Notes: a model not told the origin generated them from the letters alone. Positions 26,458-37,575 are shown, counted from the first letter of the stretch. The stretch is DNA of 43,904 bases from an uncultured Holophagaceae bacterium (GCA_903840385.1 CAIMFT010000201.1:1-43904), one strand, 5' to 3'. Made by a program: numbers and translations.

Positions 26458-27620
26458 TGGAAGGTCCCCTTGGCCATCAGTTTGCCGGACTTCATCAGGA
26501 GGCGCCCCTTGGCTATCACCGTGCGGACCTCCAGGTTCTTGGGATCCAGGAGGACGACGTCCGCATCCATGCCCGGGGCGAGGCGCCCCTTGGCCTTCAG
26601 CTTGAGGATGCGAGCGGGGTTGGCGGTGATCACGCGGAGGGCGGTCTCCAGGGGGATGCCCTCTTCCTGCACGGCCTGGCGCACGGCGGGGAACAGCGAC
26701 GTGACCCGGCCCACCTGGATGTCCTGCAGGCGACCGTGGCGGTCCCAGTCTGGGAGGCTACCCTGGCCGTCCGAGGTGAAGGTGATGTGGCCCGGATCCA
26801 CCCCTGCTTCGAGCATGCGGCGCAGGGCCTTGGCGCAGGGAATCTCCCCCTCCTCAAGGTAGGAAGGCAGGGTGGAGGTGGTGAAGTCCACGAACCCGCC
26901 AGCCTTCGCGTAGGTGATGCCCTCCTCGAAGAGGTGGGGGTTGCGGTTGATGTGGGTGGGCCACATCTGGGTGGCGGAGAGCTCGGTCTCGGCGATGATG
27001 CGGCGGAGGAAGTCGAGGCCCCGGGGGCCGTCGCCCAGGTGGACGTTCACGATGCCGGCCTTGCCCGACAGCATCCCGCCGCGCCGGGCCATGGCCACCA
27101 GCTGGGCGAAGGCCTCGAAGGTGGGCTGGCTGGAGCGGTGGTCCGAGAGGGCCACTTCGCCGGCGCCGATGATCTTGTCGATGAAGAGCAGGTCCTCTTC
27201 GAGGGTGGGCATGAGCGTGCGCAGGGGGACGCCGTAGGAGCCGGAGTAGGCGAAGGTGCTGATGCCCTCCTCTTCCAGACCTTTGGCCTTGGCCAGGAGG
27301 CCAGCCATGTTGCGGGTGTAGCCATCCGTCCCCAGGCAGCCGACCACGGTGGTGACCCCGCCCTGGATGGCGTCCGTGAGGGGCAGGTCCGGAGTGCGGT
27401 TGGCAAAGCCGCCCTCACCGCCGCCGCCCATGATGTGCACGTGGCCGTCGATGAAGCCGGGCACCGCCTTGAGGTTCCGGGCGTCGATCACCTCGCAGTA
27501 CTTGCGGGGGATGCGGATGTCCGCCTCCATGCGGAGGATCTTCCCGCCGCCCAGGAGGAGGTCGCAGGTGCCTCCGGGCTCCGGGGCGTAGATGTCGGCG
27601 TTCTTGATGAGGATCAGCAT
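26454..27620 (-). CDS. iadA: Isoaspartyl dipeptidase (beta-aspartyl dipeptidase)
   Basis: A 388-residue amidohydrolase close to E. coli IadA (390). It hydrolyses beta-Asp-X dipeptides in the cytoplasm. Metal-site residues: H60 and H62 in 'DGHVHIMGGGGEGG', H194 ('VNVHLGDG'), H223 ('PTHINRN') and D284 ('SDGQGS'). Y129 matches the catalytic-site Tyr. Aligned from memory with the E. coli protein, the carboxylated-lysine position (K162) is E155 here ('GEVALSDHRSS'), so a glutamate may bridge the metals. I start at ATG 27618-27620, with CTGGAG upstream; the longer frame to 28028 lies inside the M14 gene. The 22-bp gap to the M14 gene and 4-nt overlap with the carrier mark one operon. Confidence 0.92.
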   Translation of the reverse strand: MLILIKNADIYAPEPGGTCDLLLGGGKILRMEADIRIPRKYCEVIDARNLKAVPGFIDGHVHIMGGGGEGGFANRTPDLPLTDAIQGGVTTVVGCLGTDGYTRNMAGLLAKAKGLEEEGISTFAYSGSYGVPLRTLMPTLEEDLLFIDKIIGAGEVALSDHRSSQPTFEAFAQLVAMARRGGMLSGKAGIVNVHLGDGPRGLDFLRRIIAETELSATQMWPTHINRNPHLFEEGITYAKAGGFVDFTTSTLPSYLEEGEIPCAKALRRMLEAGVDPGHITFTSDGQGSLPDWDRHGRLQDIQVGRVTSLFPAVRQAVQEEGIPLETALRVITANPARILKLKAKGRLAPGMDADVVLLDPKNLEVRTVIAKGRLLMKSGKLMAKGTFQ

Positions 27621-27642
27621 GGGCACTCCAGGTGCAGCGGGC

Positions 27643-29154
27643 TCAGAACAAGCGGGACACAGGCAGACTAGACCCCGGTACCGCCAGGGCCCGGAAGGTG
27701 GGGTAGCCGTAGAGGCCGTAGAGCAGGCAGGGCTCGAGGACCTGGATGGCTCGGCGGGCGAGTCCGGGGTCCTGGTCCAGGGACACCACGAGGGTGCCGG
27801 CGGGGAGGTCTCGAGCCACCGGGGCCTGGCGCTCGACGATCTGGCGGTCCTTGTAGCGCTGGTAGAGGGGATCGAAGGGCTCTTCCAGGCGGAGGAGGCG
27901 GACCGACTCCACCCGGGCGCGGCGGGGGGCCGCCAGGCGCTCAAAGCGCAGGCCCTGGGCTTCCAGGATGGGCAGGAACAGGGCGGCCGCGGAGGGCTCG
28001 ATGGCATAGGCCTTGGGGGTCGGGACACTGGCCTTCACCACCAGGTCTTCCATGGCGTTGGCGGTGGGGATGGCGAGGGTGCGGCCAGTGGCCTTCTCCC
28101 GGACCTTCACCGTTGTGGCCTTGCCGCCCAGGTTGGCCCAGAAGGTGTTGGTGGCGACGAAGGGGGGCAGGGGCTCCCGGCGGGCCCGCTCGGAGAGCTT
28201 GAAGATCCGGTCCCGCCAGGCGCGGTCGCCCAGCAGGTGGCGGTAGAGGATGCGGTAGCCGTCCACGCGCTCGCCCAGGTCGGCCTGGGGGTTCGGGGCG
28301 TGGTGACGCACGCCGGCTTCGATGATGAAGGAGAGGGCCCCGAGGGTGCCGAAGCTGTTGCGGCCATCGTCCACTTCTGGCGTGGAGGGGCGGGTCTCCT
28401 CGTCCGGCGGCGGACCACCCACGCTGTAGCGCGCATAGGCATGGCCGGCCTTCTGCTGGAGGGGCGTTGCGGCGGCCACGGCTTCCAGGGCGGCGGTCCG
28501 CAGGTAGGCCGGGATCAGGGGGTGGTTGGCGGCGTCCATGGTGATGACAGGCCAGGCCTCCCAGCCCCGGGCGGTGAGGTCCTCGCTGTCCCGGCCGAAC
28601 TCGTGGCCGTCCACCGCCAGGTGGGGGCGGATGCGGCGGGCCACCCGGTGCAGGGCTTGGGTCTCGGGCTGCTCCAGCAGGAGGTGGTCCCGGTTCAGGT
28701 CGGCCCCGGCCCCGTTGAAGCGCCGGTGCGCCTCGGCGCCGTCCGGGTTGAGCATGGGCATGAGGTAGAGATCCACGTCTTCGGGCAGGAGGCTGGGGCG
28801 CTCGGCCACATCCCGGATGAAGGTGAGCTGGGCATCCTTGCCGGCCACCTCATTGCCGTGCTGCTGGGCGTACCAGAGCACCCGGAAGCGGGCCTTGGCG
28901 CCGCCCCGGTTGAGGCGCACCAGGAGGACCTTGCGGCCCTGGTGGCTGCGAGCCTCCTCGGTCACCGTGATGAGTCCGGGTCGGGCCACGGCTTCCAGGA
29001 AGGTGAGCATCTCGCCGTAGCTGACGGTCTTGCTCATCTGCCGGTGGTCGGCGGGGAAGGGGGCCTCTACAGCCGCCACGAAGGTGCTCACCGCAATCAG
29101 GGCGGCAACCATCACTCGGCGCATGAGGCCACCAGGGATGGAAAAACGGGTCAT
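27643..29154 (-). CDS. Exported M14 zinc carboxypeptidase
   Basis: A 503-residue protein with an N-terminal signal (about 1-29). The M14 zinc site is H99 and E102 ('QQHGNEVAG') with H184 ('DGHEFGRD'). The substrate-binding segment is 'LNPDGAEAHRRFNGAG', and 'SFIIEAG' carries the catalytic Glu. About 200 C-terminal residues beyond the peptidase domain have no clear family. The expected activity is removal of C-terminal residues from peptides in the periplasm or outside. AAGGAAAAG precedes the ATG; an internal ATG (29124) could also serve. It lies between the cyanophycinase-like gene (35-bp gap) and iadA (22-bp gap). Confidence 0.9.
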   Translation of the reverse strand: MTRFSIPGGLMRRVMVAALIAVSTFVAAVEAPFPADHRQMSKTVSYGEMLTFLEAVARPGLITVTEEARSHQGRKVLLVRLNRGGAKARFRVLWYAQQHGNEVAGKDAQLTFIRDVAERPSLLPEDVDLYLMPMLNPDGAEAHRRFNGAGADLNRDHLLLEQPETQALHRVARRIRPHLAVDGHEFGRDSEDLTARGWEAWPVITMDAANHPLIPAYLRTAALEAVAAATPLQQKAGHAYARYSVGGPPPDEETRPSTPEVDDGRNSFGTLGALSFIIEAGVRHHAPNPQADLGERVDGYRILYRHLLGDRAWRDRIFKLSERARREPLPPFVATNTFWANLGGKATTVKVREKATGRTLAIPTANAMEDLVVKASVPTPKAYAIEPSAAALFLPILEAQGLRFERLAAPRRARVESVRLLRLEEPFDPLYQRYKDRQIVERQAPVARDLPAGTLVVSLDQDPGLARRAIQVLEPCLLYGLYGYPTFRALAVPGSSLPVSRLF

Positions 29155-29189
29155 AATTCTTTTCCTTGTGGTTGTTTGTGGTGGAGGAG

Positions 29190-30014
29190 CTAGGGCTGAC
29201 TGACCTTGCGGGTGCTCAGGTCAATGGCTTGGCCGGCCCGCAGAACGTGGATGCGGAGGTCGCGGAAGGACTCGCCTTTGAGCTGCATCCCGGCGGGATC
29301 GAAGACCATCACCGAGCGCTTGCCCAGCACCCGGGCCTGGCCGTCCTTCACCACCAGGGCCGTGGCCTCGTCGATGCCCAGGCCCAGGTGGTCGGGGCGC
29401 TCCATGACGATGCTGAAGAGGCGGTTCTCCCGCCCCCGGCGGAGGAAGTGCTGGTCCACGATGACGCCGGCGGGAAGAAAGCCCATGCCCTCGCGGGTCT
29501 GGTAGGCGCCTGGCCCGAACTCGGACAAGGCCTCCTTGCCATTACGGTCATCGCCCGTGAGCATCACCTTGGACATGATGGCGGCCCCGGCACTGGTGCC
29601 ACCCACGCAGGCCCCAGCGGCATAGCGCTCCAGGACGACCTTCTGAAGAGGCGTGCCCACGATCTTGTCACCCACCCGGCCCTGGTCCCCGCCGGAGAAC
29701 CAGAAGCCCGTGCAGGTCTGGGCCCGGGCCAGAAGGTCGGGGTCGGAGGCCTGCTCCCGGCTGCGGACATCCAGGGGGACCATGGTGAGGCCGGCCTTGT
29801 CGAGGTCCTCCTTCCACTCCTTTAGCGCGCCATCGGGATCACTGGTGGACGTGGGGATGATGCCCACCACGCCGCCCTTGCCGCCGGAGGCGCTGAGGAA
29901 GGCGGCCAGGATCTCCTGGGGCATCCCTCCGCCACCCACGATGACCAGGGTGCCTTTGGGGGAGGAGGCCCCCAGGAGACAGGTGCAGAGGAGGAGGGCA
30001 AACAGGCGGAGCAT
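29190..30014 (-). CDS. Exported cyanophycinase-like S51 peptidase
   Basis: A 274-residue protein with a signal peptide ending near 'LLGASS'. The S51 nucleophile is S141 in 'GGTSAGAAIM'. 'FWFSGGDQGRV' and 'GIDEATALVV' are typical of cyanophycinases. Characterised members cut the storage polymer cyanophycin to beta-Asp-Arg; exported forms (CphE) act on polymer outside the cell. The wider S51 family also includes alpha-Asp dipeptidases, so the bond cut is inferred, mostly from the linked iadA. I start at ATG 30012-30014 behind AAAGGAG. A run of ten C on this strand lies only a few bases upstream of that site, and a GC hairpin sits further up. Confidence 0.88.
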   Translation of the reverse strand: MLRLFALLLCTCLLGASSPKGTLVIVGGGGMPQEILAAFLSASGGKGGVVGIIPTSTSDPDGALKEWKEDLDKAGLTMVPLDVRSREQASDPDLLARAQTCTGFWFSGGDQGRVGDKIVGTPLQKVVLERYAAGACVGGTSAGAAIMSKVMLTGDDRNGKEALSEFGPGAYQTREGMGFLPAGVIVDQHFLRRGRENRLFSIVMERPDHLGLGIDEATALVVKDGQARVLGKRSVMVFDPAGMQLKGESFRDLRIHVLRAGQAIDLSTRKVSQP

Positions 30015-30025
30015 GGCACTCCTTT

Positions 30026-30035
30026 GGGGGGGGGG
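30026..30035. repeat. G10/C10 homopolymer before the cyanophycinase-like gene
   Basis: Ten consecutive G on the plus strand (C10 in the transcript) directly precede the AAAGGAG ribosome site. Runs of this length are prone to slippage. A change here would alter spacing or RNA structure in the leader but no reading frame. Confidence 0.85.
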
Positions 30036-30048
30036 CACATGGAAATAC

Positions 30049-30066
30049 CCGGGCCCGTAGGCCCGG
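30049..30066 (-). promoter_or_regulatory. Intercistronic GC hairpin between receptor and cyanophycinase-like genes
   Basis: CCGGGCC (30049-30055) pairs perfectly with GGCCCGG (30060-30066) around a 4-base loop. Flanking ATA/TAT bases extend it past one mismatch. It lies about 25 bases after the receptor stop. It lacks a T-run, so it looks more like a transcript-processing or partial-termination element than a full terminator. Confidence 0.5.
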
Positions 30067-30091
30067 ATATCTCACAGGCAAGGAACGAGGT

Positions 30092-32908
30092 CTAGAAGTT
30101 CAGGCGGATGCCGATCTGAAGCCGGCGGCCGGGATCCAGGGCCAGCGGGTACTTGTAGTCGCTGTACAGGGTGTCTGTTGTGGCGCTGTTGCCGGAGTTC
30201 ACTCGGGTGGAATAGGACGTGACTGCCTGGCGGTTCAGCACGTTGAGGACTTCCCCGAAGACTTCCAGGCGGGAGGTCTTGTTGAGGCTGATGAGCTGGG
30301 TCAGGCGGAGGTCCATGAGGGTCCGGGCGGGATAGGTCTGGCTGCCCAGGGCCTCGGTGTTGATCAGGTAGCGCTGGCCGTTGAAGCTGCTGGCGCCGCT
30401 GGCTCCATTGGAGGTCCGGTACTGGGGCGTCCAATGGGTGCCGCTGAGGTAGGTGAAGATCCCGGAGATGCGGGTGTTGGTGGCGAGCTCATACACGCCC
30501 CGGGCCTTGAACTCGTGGTCATTCACCCCCGGCAGGTTGCCGTAGGAATTGATCATCAGGTTCTTGTTGTAGTAGACCTTGTCGTAGCTGTCTGCACGCT
30601 GGATGTTTCCCTTGAGCGAGGCGTTTGTGTAGCTCATGTTGAGGCTCCAGCCATTCTCCAGCTTCCGGTCCAGCGAGACGGAGGTGGCCTGGTACTTGCG
30701 CTTGGCATCGCTTGCGTTGGTGGTCACGTACGCATTCTGCGGGACCCTGAAGTCGAACTCATCCACCCAGTACCTGCCAGGCATGTAGGCCTGAAGGGTG
30801 GTGTTGTGCAGGGGGTCGAAGTAGGGGATCCAGGTGCCATTGGGATCGGCGGCCGTGTCTGTCCGAACCAGGCTGTCCTTGAAGTCGCGGGAGACCCAGG
30901 AGGCACTGACGGTCCAGGTCTTGTTGATCTTGTGGTCCACCGAGAGGGTGGTCTCGATGGTGTAGGGCTGCCTAGCGTTGGGATCCACCGCCGTGATGTC
31001 GTTGACACGCCGGTAGGCGTAGTTGTCCACGGTGCCGGGGGTATGGTCGGGCCAGGTGGAGGGGTCCAGGACATTCGGGATGAGGGGGTAGTCGCCCCAG
31101 CTGTAGTAGGTCTTGACGGGGATGGCGCTCTGGATGGCGCGATCAATGAAGTAGGTGGAGTAGCCGGCGTAGTACTTGCCCCAGTGGGCCTTGAGCATGG
31201 TCCCCTGGTCCTCGGTGAGGGCGTAGCTGAAGCCCAGGCGAGGTGCCATGGTCGACTTGTTCCAGAGGTTCTGGCCACCGTAGAAGCGGGCCTTGAACTG
31301 CTCGAAGCGGAGGCCTGGCGAGATCGTGAGCCGGTCATTGACGCGCCAGGTGTCCTGGGCGAAGGCGGCCGTTCGGTCCACCCGCTGGCGGACATTCCAG
31401 CCACCACCCTCGATGATGTAGTCGCCATACAGCGGCCCATCAAAGCTGTCGTACGTCGCATTGAGGTTCAGGTTGCCGGGGAAGCGTTCCAGCTCCTCGT
31501 CGGCCGCCTGCTCCCGCTCAATGCCGAAGCGGAAGGCGTGGCTGTCGTTGGCGCTGAGCAGGCCGGTCTTGAACCAGTCGAAGGTGGCCTGGACCGTGGT
31601 CCTGGCCCGGTAGTTGAAGTCCTCGTAGGTGGAGTTGTTGAAGAACTCCCGCTGAGGCTTCTTGGGGTCGTACTGGTAGAGGTCTGCGGTGTCCAGGGAC
31701 AGGGCATTGCCGCCGTAGCCGGGCATGTCGTAGCGACCGGAGTAGCCGAAGGTCTTCAGGGTGAAGACCTTGTCTTGGCCAAGGGTCTGGGTCCAGGTGA
31801 GGCTGAAGGAGCGGTTGGGAGCGCTCTCCTTCTGGGTGGCCACGGGCATCGTCCACTTGTCGATGTAGCGGCGGTCCCGGCCCACGTAGTCATGCTCGCC
31901 CAGGAACTCCAGAGTGGCGTTGGTGGTGGGGGCCCAGGTGATCTTGGCCAGGGCCATGACCTTCTGGTTGCGCTGGGGGAGCTCGGCGCCCGGAGGGGTG
32001 TTGTCCTCCTCGGTGCGCTCGGCCGACACGAAGTACCAGAGCTTGTCCTTGATGATGGGGCCGCCGATGCTGACAGCGGTATCCCAGTTCTTGGAGGGGA
32101 GAATGTCCTTGTCGGAGTTCGGCAGGTTGGGGTGGTTGGCGTTGATCCTGGCCTGCCACTTGGAGTCGGCAAAGTAGGCAGTGAGGCTGCCCTCCACCGT
32201 GTTGCCACCGCGCTTGACGATGCCGTTGACGAAGCCGCCCATGAAGCCGCCGAACTCGGCGTTGGCACCCAGGCCAGCCACCTGCACTTCGGAGAACCAG
32301 TCGATGTTCGGGAAGATCCAGACGGTGCCACCGGAGGGATCGCTGATGTTCACGCCGTCCATCATGTAGGCGTTCTCACCGGAGTAGCCGCCCCAGGCCC
32401 GGTTGCCGTTCACGCCAGGGGTGAGGTCCATGATCGCCGCGATGGAGCGCTCCACCGGGAGGGTGGCGAGGGCCGTGGTGTCGTAGTTCTGGGTGAGGGC
32501 GACCACACTGGCTTCCGCACTGCTGGCGGCAGCGACCACCTCGACGGTGGCGCCGGCGGTGTTGGCCGGGAACTTCCAGTTGATGGTCGAGGTCTGGCCC
32601 AGCTCCAGGGTCTCGGACTGGGAGAGGGTGGTGCGGTCCGTGGCGGTCACCACAATCTTGTAGCGGCCCGGAGGCAGCGCTGAGAAGCGGTAGGCGCCGT
32701 TGACGGCACTGACTGCGACCCGCTCGCCACCAATCATCGAGGTGGAGGTGATGCGGATCTTGGCGCCGGCCACTGGATTGCCTGCGGCATCCTTGACTGT
32801 ACCCGCCAGGGCCGAGGTGGATGCGGTCTGGGCCACCAGGGCCGTCGGGGCTGCCACCAGGGTCAGCAGGAGTGCGCTGAAACAGGGACTGAAGGACCTT
32901 CGAGTCAT
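30092..32908 (-). CDS. TonB-dependent outer-membrane receptor with carboxypeptidase-regulatory-like domain
   Basis: A 938-residue protein. It has a signal peptide (cleavage near 'LVAQ'), then a carboxypeptidase-regulatory-like beta domain (about 30-115; 'GTVKDAAGNPVAGAKIRI', 'GAYRFSALPPGRYKI'), a plug domain (about 140-240; 'YMMDGVNISDP') and a large beta-barrel ending in an aromatic residue (RLNF). This OmpA/Oar-like architecture is common in Acidobacteriota. It should import a ligand too large for porins, energised by TonB. GGAGG lies four bases before the ATG. It is the first structural gene of the peptide block and has its own promoter candidate. The ligand is inferred from neighbours only: peptides or cyanophycin fragments. 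Confidence 0.92.
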   Translation of the reverse strand: MTRRSFSPCFSALLLTLVAAPTALVAQTASTSALAGTVKDAAGNPVAGAKIRITSTSMIGGERVAVSAVNGAYRFSALPPGRYKIVVTATDRTTLSQSETLELGQTSTINWKFPANTAGATVEVVAAASSAEASVVALTQNYDTTALATLPVERSIAAIMDLTPGVNGNRAWGGYSGENAYMMDGVNISDPSGGTVWIFPNIDWFSEVQVAGLGANAEFGGFMGGFVNGIVKRGGNTVEGSLTAYFADSKWQARINANHPNLPNSDKDILPSKNWDTAVSIGGPIIKDKLWYFVSAERTEEDNTPPGAELPQRNQKVMALAKITWAPTTNATLEFLGEHDYVGRDRRYIDKWTMPVATQKESAPNRSFSLTWTQTLGQDKVFTLKTFGYSGRYDMPGYGGNALSLDTADLYQYDPKKPQREFFNNSTYEDFNYRARTTVQATFDWFKTGLLSANDSHAFRFGIEREQAADEELERFPGNLNLNATYDSFDGPLYGDYIIEGGGWNVRQRVDRTAAFAQDTWRVNDRLTISPGLRFEQFKARFYGGQNLWNKSTMAPRLGFSYALTEDQGTMLKAHWGKYYAGYSTYFIDRAIQSAIPVKTYYSWGDYPLIPNVLDPSTWPDHTPGTVDNYAYRRVNDITAVDPNARQPYTIETTLSVDHKINKTWTVSASWVSRDFKDSLVRTDTAADPNGTWIPYFDPLHNTTLQAYMPGRYWVDEFDFRVPQNAYVTTNASDAKRKYQATSVSLDRKLENGWSLNMSYTNASLKGNIQRADSYDKVYYNKNLMINSYGNLPGVNDHEFKARGVYELATNTRISGIFTYLSGTHWTPQYRTSNGASGASSFNGQRYLINTEALGSQTYPARTLMDLRLTQLISLNKTSRLEVFGEVLNVLNRQAVTSYSTRVNSGNSATTDTLYSDYKYPLALDPGRRLQIGIRLNF

Positions 32909-32943
32909 GCTGCCTCCGGATGGGAAATGGGAAAGATGACCAA

Positions 32944-32973
32944 AAAGTAATGCTTTCCTGGTTGCCGAGTCAA
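32944..32973 (-). promoter_or_regulatory. Candidate promoter of the receptor/peptidase operon
   Basis: On the minus strand, TTGACT (complement of 32968-32973) is followed after 18 bases by TACTTT (complement of 32944-32949), preceded by an A-rich stretch. It lies about 35-60 bases upstream of the receptor ATG. The RpiR gene immediately upstream is the obvious candidate regulator. Confidence 0.5.
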
Positions 32974-33028
32974 GTTTTTATTCACCCTCGCCCTGGGCCT
33001 GTTCAGGCCCTGCAATCTGCGGTCATCC

Positions 33029-33871
33029 CTAGCTCTTGGCGAATTTCTGCCGGGCCACGCGCTCCACTTCCCGGAGCTTGGTCAGGGACTGCTGGGGATC
33101 CTGGCTGGCGATGGAGGTGGCAATGGCGTGGGCCAGCACCCCGAAGGCCGTGACGCTGTGGGAGAACAGCAGGTTCTCGCCGGGGATGGGCAGGGCCAGG
33201 TTGGCGGAGCGGGCCAGGGGGCCACTCAGGTTGTCCGTGAAGGCCAGGACGGGCACCCCCCGCTTCCGGGCATAAGCTGCAGCATCCAGGGTCTCTTGGG
33301 TGTAGGGGGTGATGCTGATGGCGATGAGCAGGTCCTTGCTGTCCAGCATGCCCACCTGGGTGGCGAAGTCCGCGGGGTTGCCCTCCAGGACGGGGACGCC
33401 GGTGTTGATGAGCAAGTAGGCCAGCTGGCGGGCCATGAGGGCGGAGACACCATCGCCGATGGCCAGCCGGAGGCGGCTGCCCTGGATCTGCTTGACCACC
33501 CGCTGGAGCAGGTCCTCATTCACGGCTTTCACCAGCGTGTCGATGTTGCGAATATCCCGGCGGGCGACTTCCAGCAGGGTGGCCGAGGCCTGCACCGGGG
33601 CTGTGAGGAGCTGCTCGCCCCGGCCGTAGTGCCGCTTCGCCGCAGTCACCAGGGCCTTCCGCATCTCCAGGTAGCCCGAGTAGTCCAGCTTCTTGGCGAA
33701 CCGCACCACCGTGGCCACGCAGGTCTTCGACTTGGCCGCCAGCTCTTCCACGCCCCAGAGGGCCGCCTCGTGCATGTTGGCAATGAGGCAGTCGGCGATC
33801 TGGCGCTGGCTGGGGGACAGCCCCCTTGCGCTGTGCAAGCGGTTCAGAAGGGGACTCTTGGGCGCAGACAT
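33029..33871 (-). CDS. RpiR/MurR-family transcriptional regulator
   Basis: A 280-residue protein with an N-terminal HTH_6 domain (about 1-77; 'LSPSQRQIADCLIANM', 'CVATVVRFAKKLDYSGY') and a C-terminal SIS domain (about 120-260; 'LRLAIGDGVSALMARQL', 'LIAISITPYTQETLDAA'). The SIS fold usually binds phosphosugars, though RpiR proteins are also found next to peptide and amino-acid loci. It sits 120 bp upstream of the receptor gene on the same strand and probably controls it. A GGGCCT/AGGCCC inverted repeat (32995-33010) in that spacer could be an operator or weak terminator. It is only 18 bp downstream of the YcaQ-like gene, so read-through from there is possible. Confidence 0.9.
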   Translation of the reverse strand: MSAPKSPLLNRLHSARGLSPSQRQIADCLIANMHEAALWGVEELAAKSKTCVATVVRFAKKLDYSGYLEMRKALVTAAKRHYGRGEQLLTAPVQASATLLEVARRDIRNIDTLVKAVNEDLLQRVVKQIQGSRLRLAIGDGVSALMARQLAYLLINTGVPVLEGNPADFATQVGMLDSKDLLIAISITPYTQETLDAAAYARKRGVPVLAFTDNLSGPLARSANLALPIPGENLLFSHSVTAFGVLAHAIATSIASQDPQQSLTKLREVERVARQKFAKS

Positions 33872-33889
33872 GGGGCCAGCATAGCCTGA

Positions 33890-35083
33890 TCAGCAAGGCC
33901 CCTGAATCTCATTGGCACCGATCAAGGTAGCCAGGCGCTCCAGGGCCTCGTTCAGGCCAGCCTTCCGTGCCCGGGTGGTGCGGACGCCGGGCTCCCACCA
34001 GAGGCCCCGGATCTCCAGCAGGCCCGAGGCCCGGTGCAGCTTGGGGTCCAGGCGGCCCACCAGGCGGTCCCCCTCCAGGATGGGCAGGACGTAGTAGCCG
34101 TGGCGCCGGCGGGCCGCGGGGACGAAGGCCTCGAAGCGGTAGTCGAAGCCGAAGCGGGCCAGGGCCCGGCCACGGTCCCGCAGGACCGGATCGAAGGGAC
34201 ACAGCAGGCGGGTGCGCTCGGGGGGCTCCGGCAGGCAGGCGAGGGTGGTCTCCCAGGTGGCCAGGGCAAAGGCCGGCTGGTGCTCGCCGGCGGCGGTCAG
34301 CACCGCCACGGGGAGGATGCGCCCGGAACGGGCGGCGGCCTGGCACCAGGCCCGGGCCGCTGCGAGGTCGATGGTGTCCCAGTAGCCCGCCAGCTCCCGG
34401 GGGGTGAAGACCTGGAGGCGCTCGGCCGCCGTGGCGCAGGCCCACTCGCAGTGGGCTTCAGGATCGGGGCAGGGCAGGGCGTGGGCCTCGGGGAGCACCC
34501 GGTCGGCCAGGTCGTAGACCTTCTGGAAGCCTTCCCGCCTCGGCACCAGCAGCTCGCCGCTGCGCCACAGGAAGTCCAGGGCGGCCTTCTGGGGTTTCCA
34601 GCCCCACCAGGGGCCGCGGCGGTCCGGGTGCTCGAAGTCCGAGGACTTCAGCGGACCCTCCCGGGCGATGCGGTCCCGCACGGCAGCCACCACCTGAGTG
34701 GCGTCCGTGCCCCGGAAGTGGTGCTGCCACCAGGCGTGGCCCTGGAGGCGGGTCCGGTCCCGCTGGAACCGGGGCTGCCAGTGGGGGAACCACGCCGTGG
34801 GGATGGTGGAGGCATCGTGGGTGAAGCCTTCGAAGAGGTCCTGGCGATCCTCCAGCAGGCGCCGCAGGTGCTCGGGCCGATAGGCGTCCCGGCGGGCGGC
34901 CAGGGTGAGGTCATGGGCCCGGGCCACCACATTGATGCTGTCGATCTGCACGAAACCCAGGCGCTGGATCAGGGCCAGGAGGCCCGGGGCCGTGACCCGG
35001 CGGGTCGGATCATCCAGCAGGCCCTGGGCGCCCATGAAGAGGCGCCGGGCCGCGGCGGCAGTCACCTGGGGCAGGGTGGTCAT
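33890..35083 (-). CDS. YcaQ-like (HTH_42) DNA glycosylase
   Basis: A 397-residue protein of the YcaQ/AlkX winged-helix family. E. coli YcaQ is a glycosylase that unhooks DNA interstrand crosslinks. The catalytic QxD motif is present as Q46-I47-D48 in 'GFVQIDSINVVARAHDL'. Conserved family segments 'FEGFTHDASTIP', 'CPFDPVLRDR' and 'YYVLPILEGDRLVGRLDPK' follow. I start at ATG 35081-35083; the longer frame to 35359 lies inside the upstream reductase gene. It is 28 bp downstream of the FadH-like gene and 18 bp upstream of rpiR, so the three may be read together although no shared function is obvious. Confidence 0.88.
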   Translation of the reverse strand: MTTLPQVTAAAARRLFMGAQGLLDDPTRRVTAPGLLALIQRLGFVQIDSINVVARAHDLTLAARRDAYRPEHLRRLLEDRQDLFEGFTHDASTIPTAWFPHWQPRFQRDRTRLQGHAWWQHHFRGTDATQVVAAVRDRIAREGPLKSSDFEHPDRRGPWWGWKPQKAALDFLWRSGELLVPRREGFQKVYDLADRVLPEAHALPCPDPEAHCEWACATAAERLQVFTPRELAGYWDTIDLAAARAWCQAAARSGRILPVAVLTAAGEHQPAFALATWETTLACLPEPPERTRLLCPFDPVLRDRGRALARFGFDYRFEAFVPAARRRHGYYVLPILEGDRLVGRLDPKLHRASGLLEIRGLWWEPGVRTTRARKAGLNEALERLATLIGANEIQGPC

Positions 35084-35111
35084 TGGATTTGCCTCGGCGG
35101 GAGCCCCGGGC

Positions 35112-37420
<2,309 letters not shown>

Positions 37421-37515
37421 TCGCGACTCCCTGCTAAATTTGCCTAAGTAGCTTGATTACTGATTATCCATTTTGTGCCAAGGATCACATGGAAACCTCC
37501 TGTAAATCGGTTTCA

Positions 37516-37545
37516 TTGTATTCAGACCTCTAGATCGTCTAGAAT
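37516..37545 (+). promoter_or_regulatory. Candidate respiratory-operon promoter with overlapping palindrome
   Basis: TTGTAT (37516-37521) and TAGAAT (37540-37545) are spaced by 18 bases, with the start codon 31 bases further on. The -10 box overlaps a perfect inverted repeat, TCTAGA-TCG-TCTAGA (37529-37543), well placed for a repressor operator. No match to the FNR box (TTGAT-N4-ATCAA) is evident. Confidence 0.4.
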
Positions 37546-37575
37546 GAGTCACCCCTTCCCCAAGGATCCCCTCAT

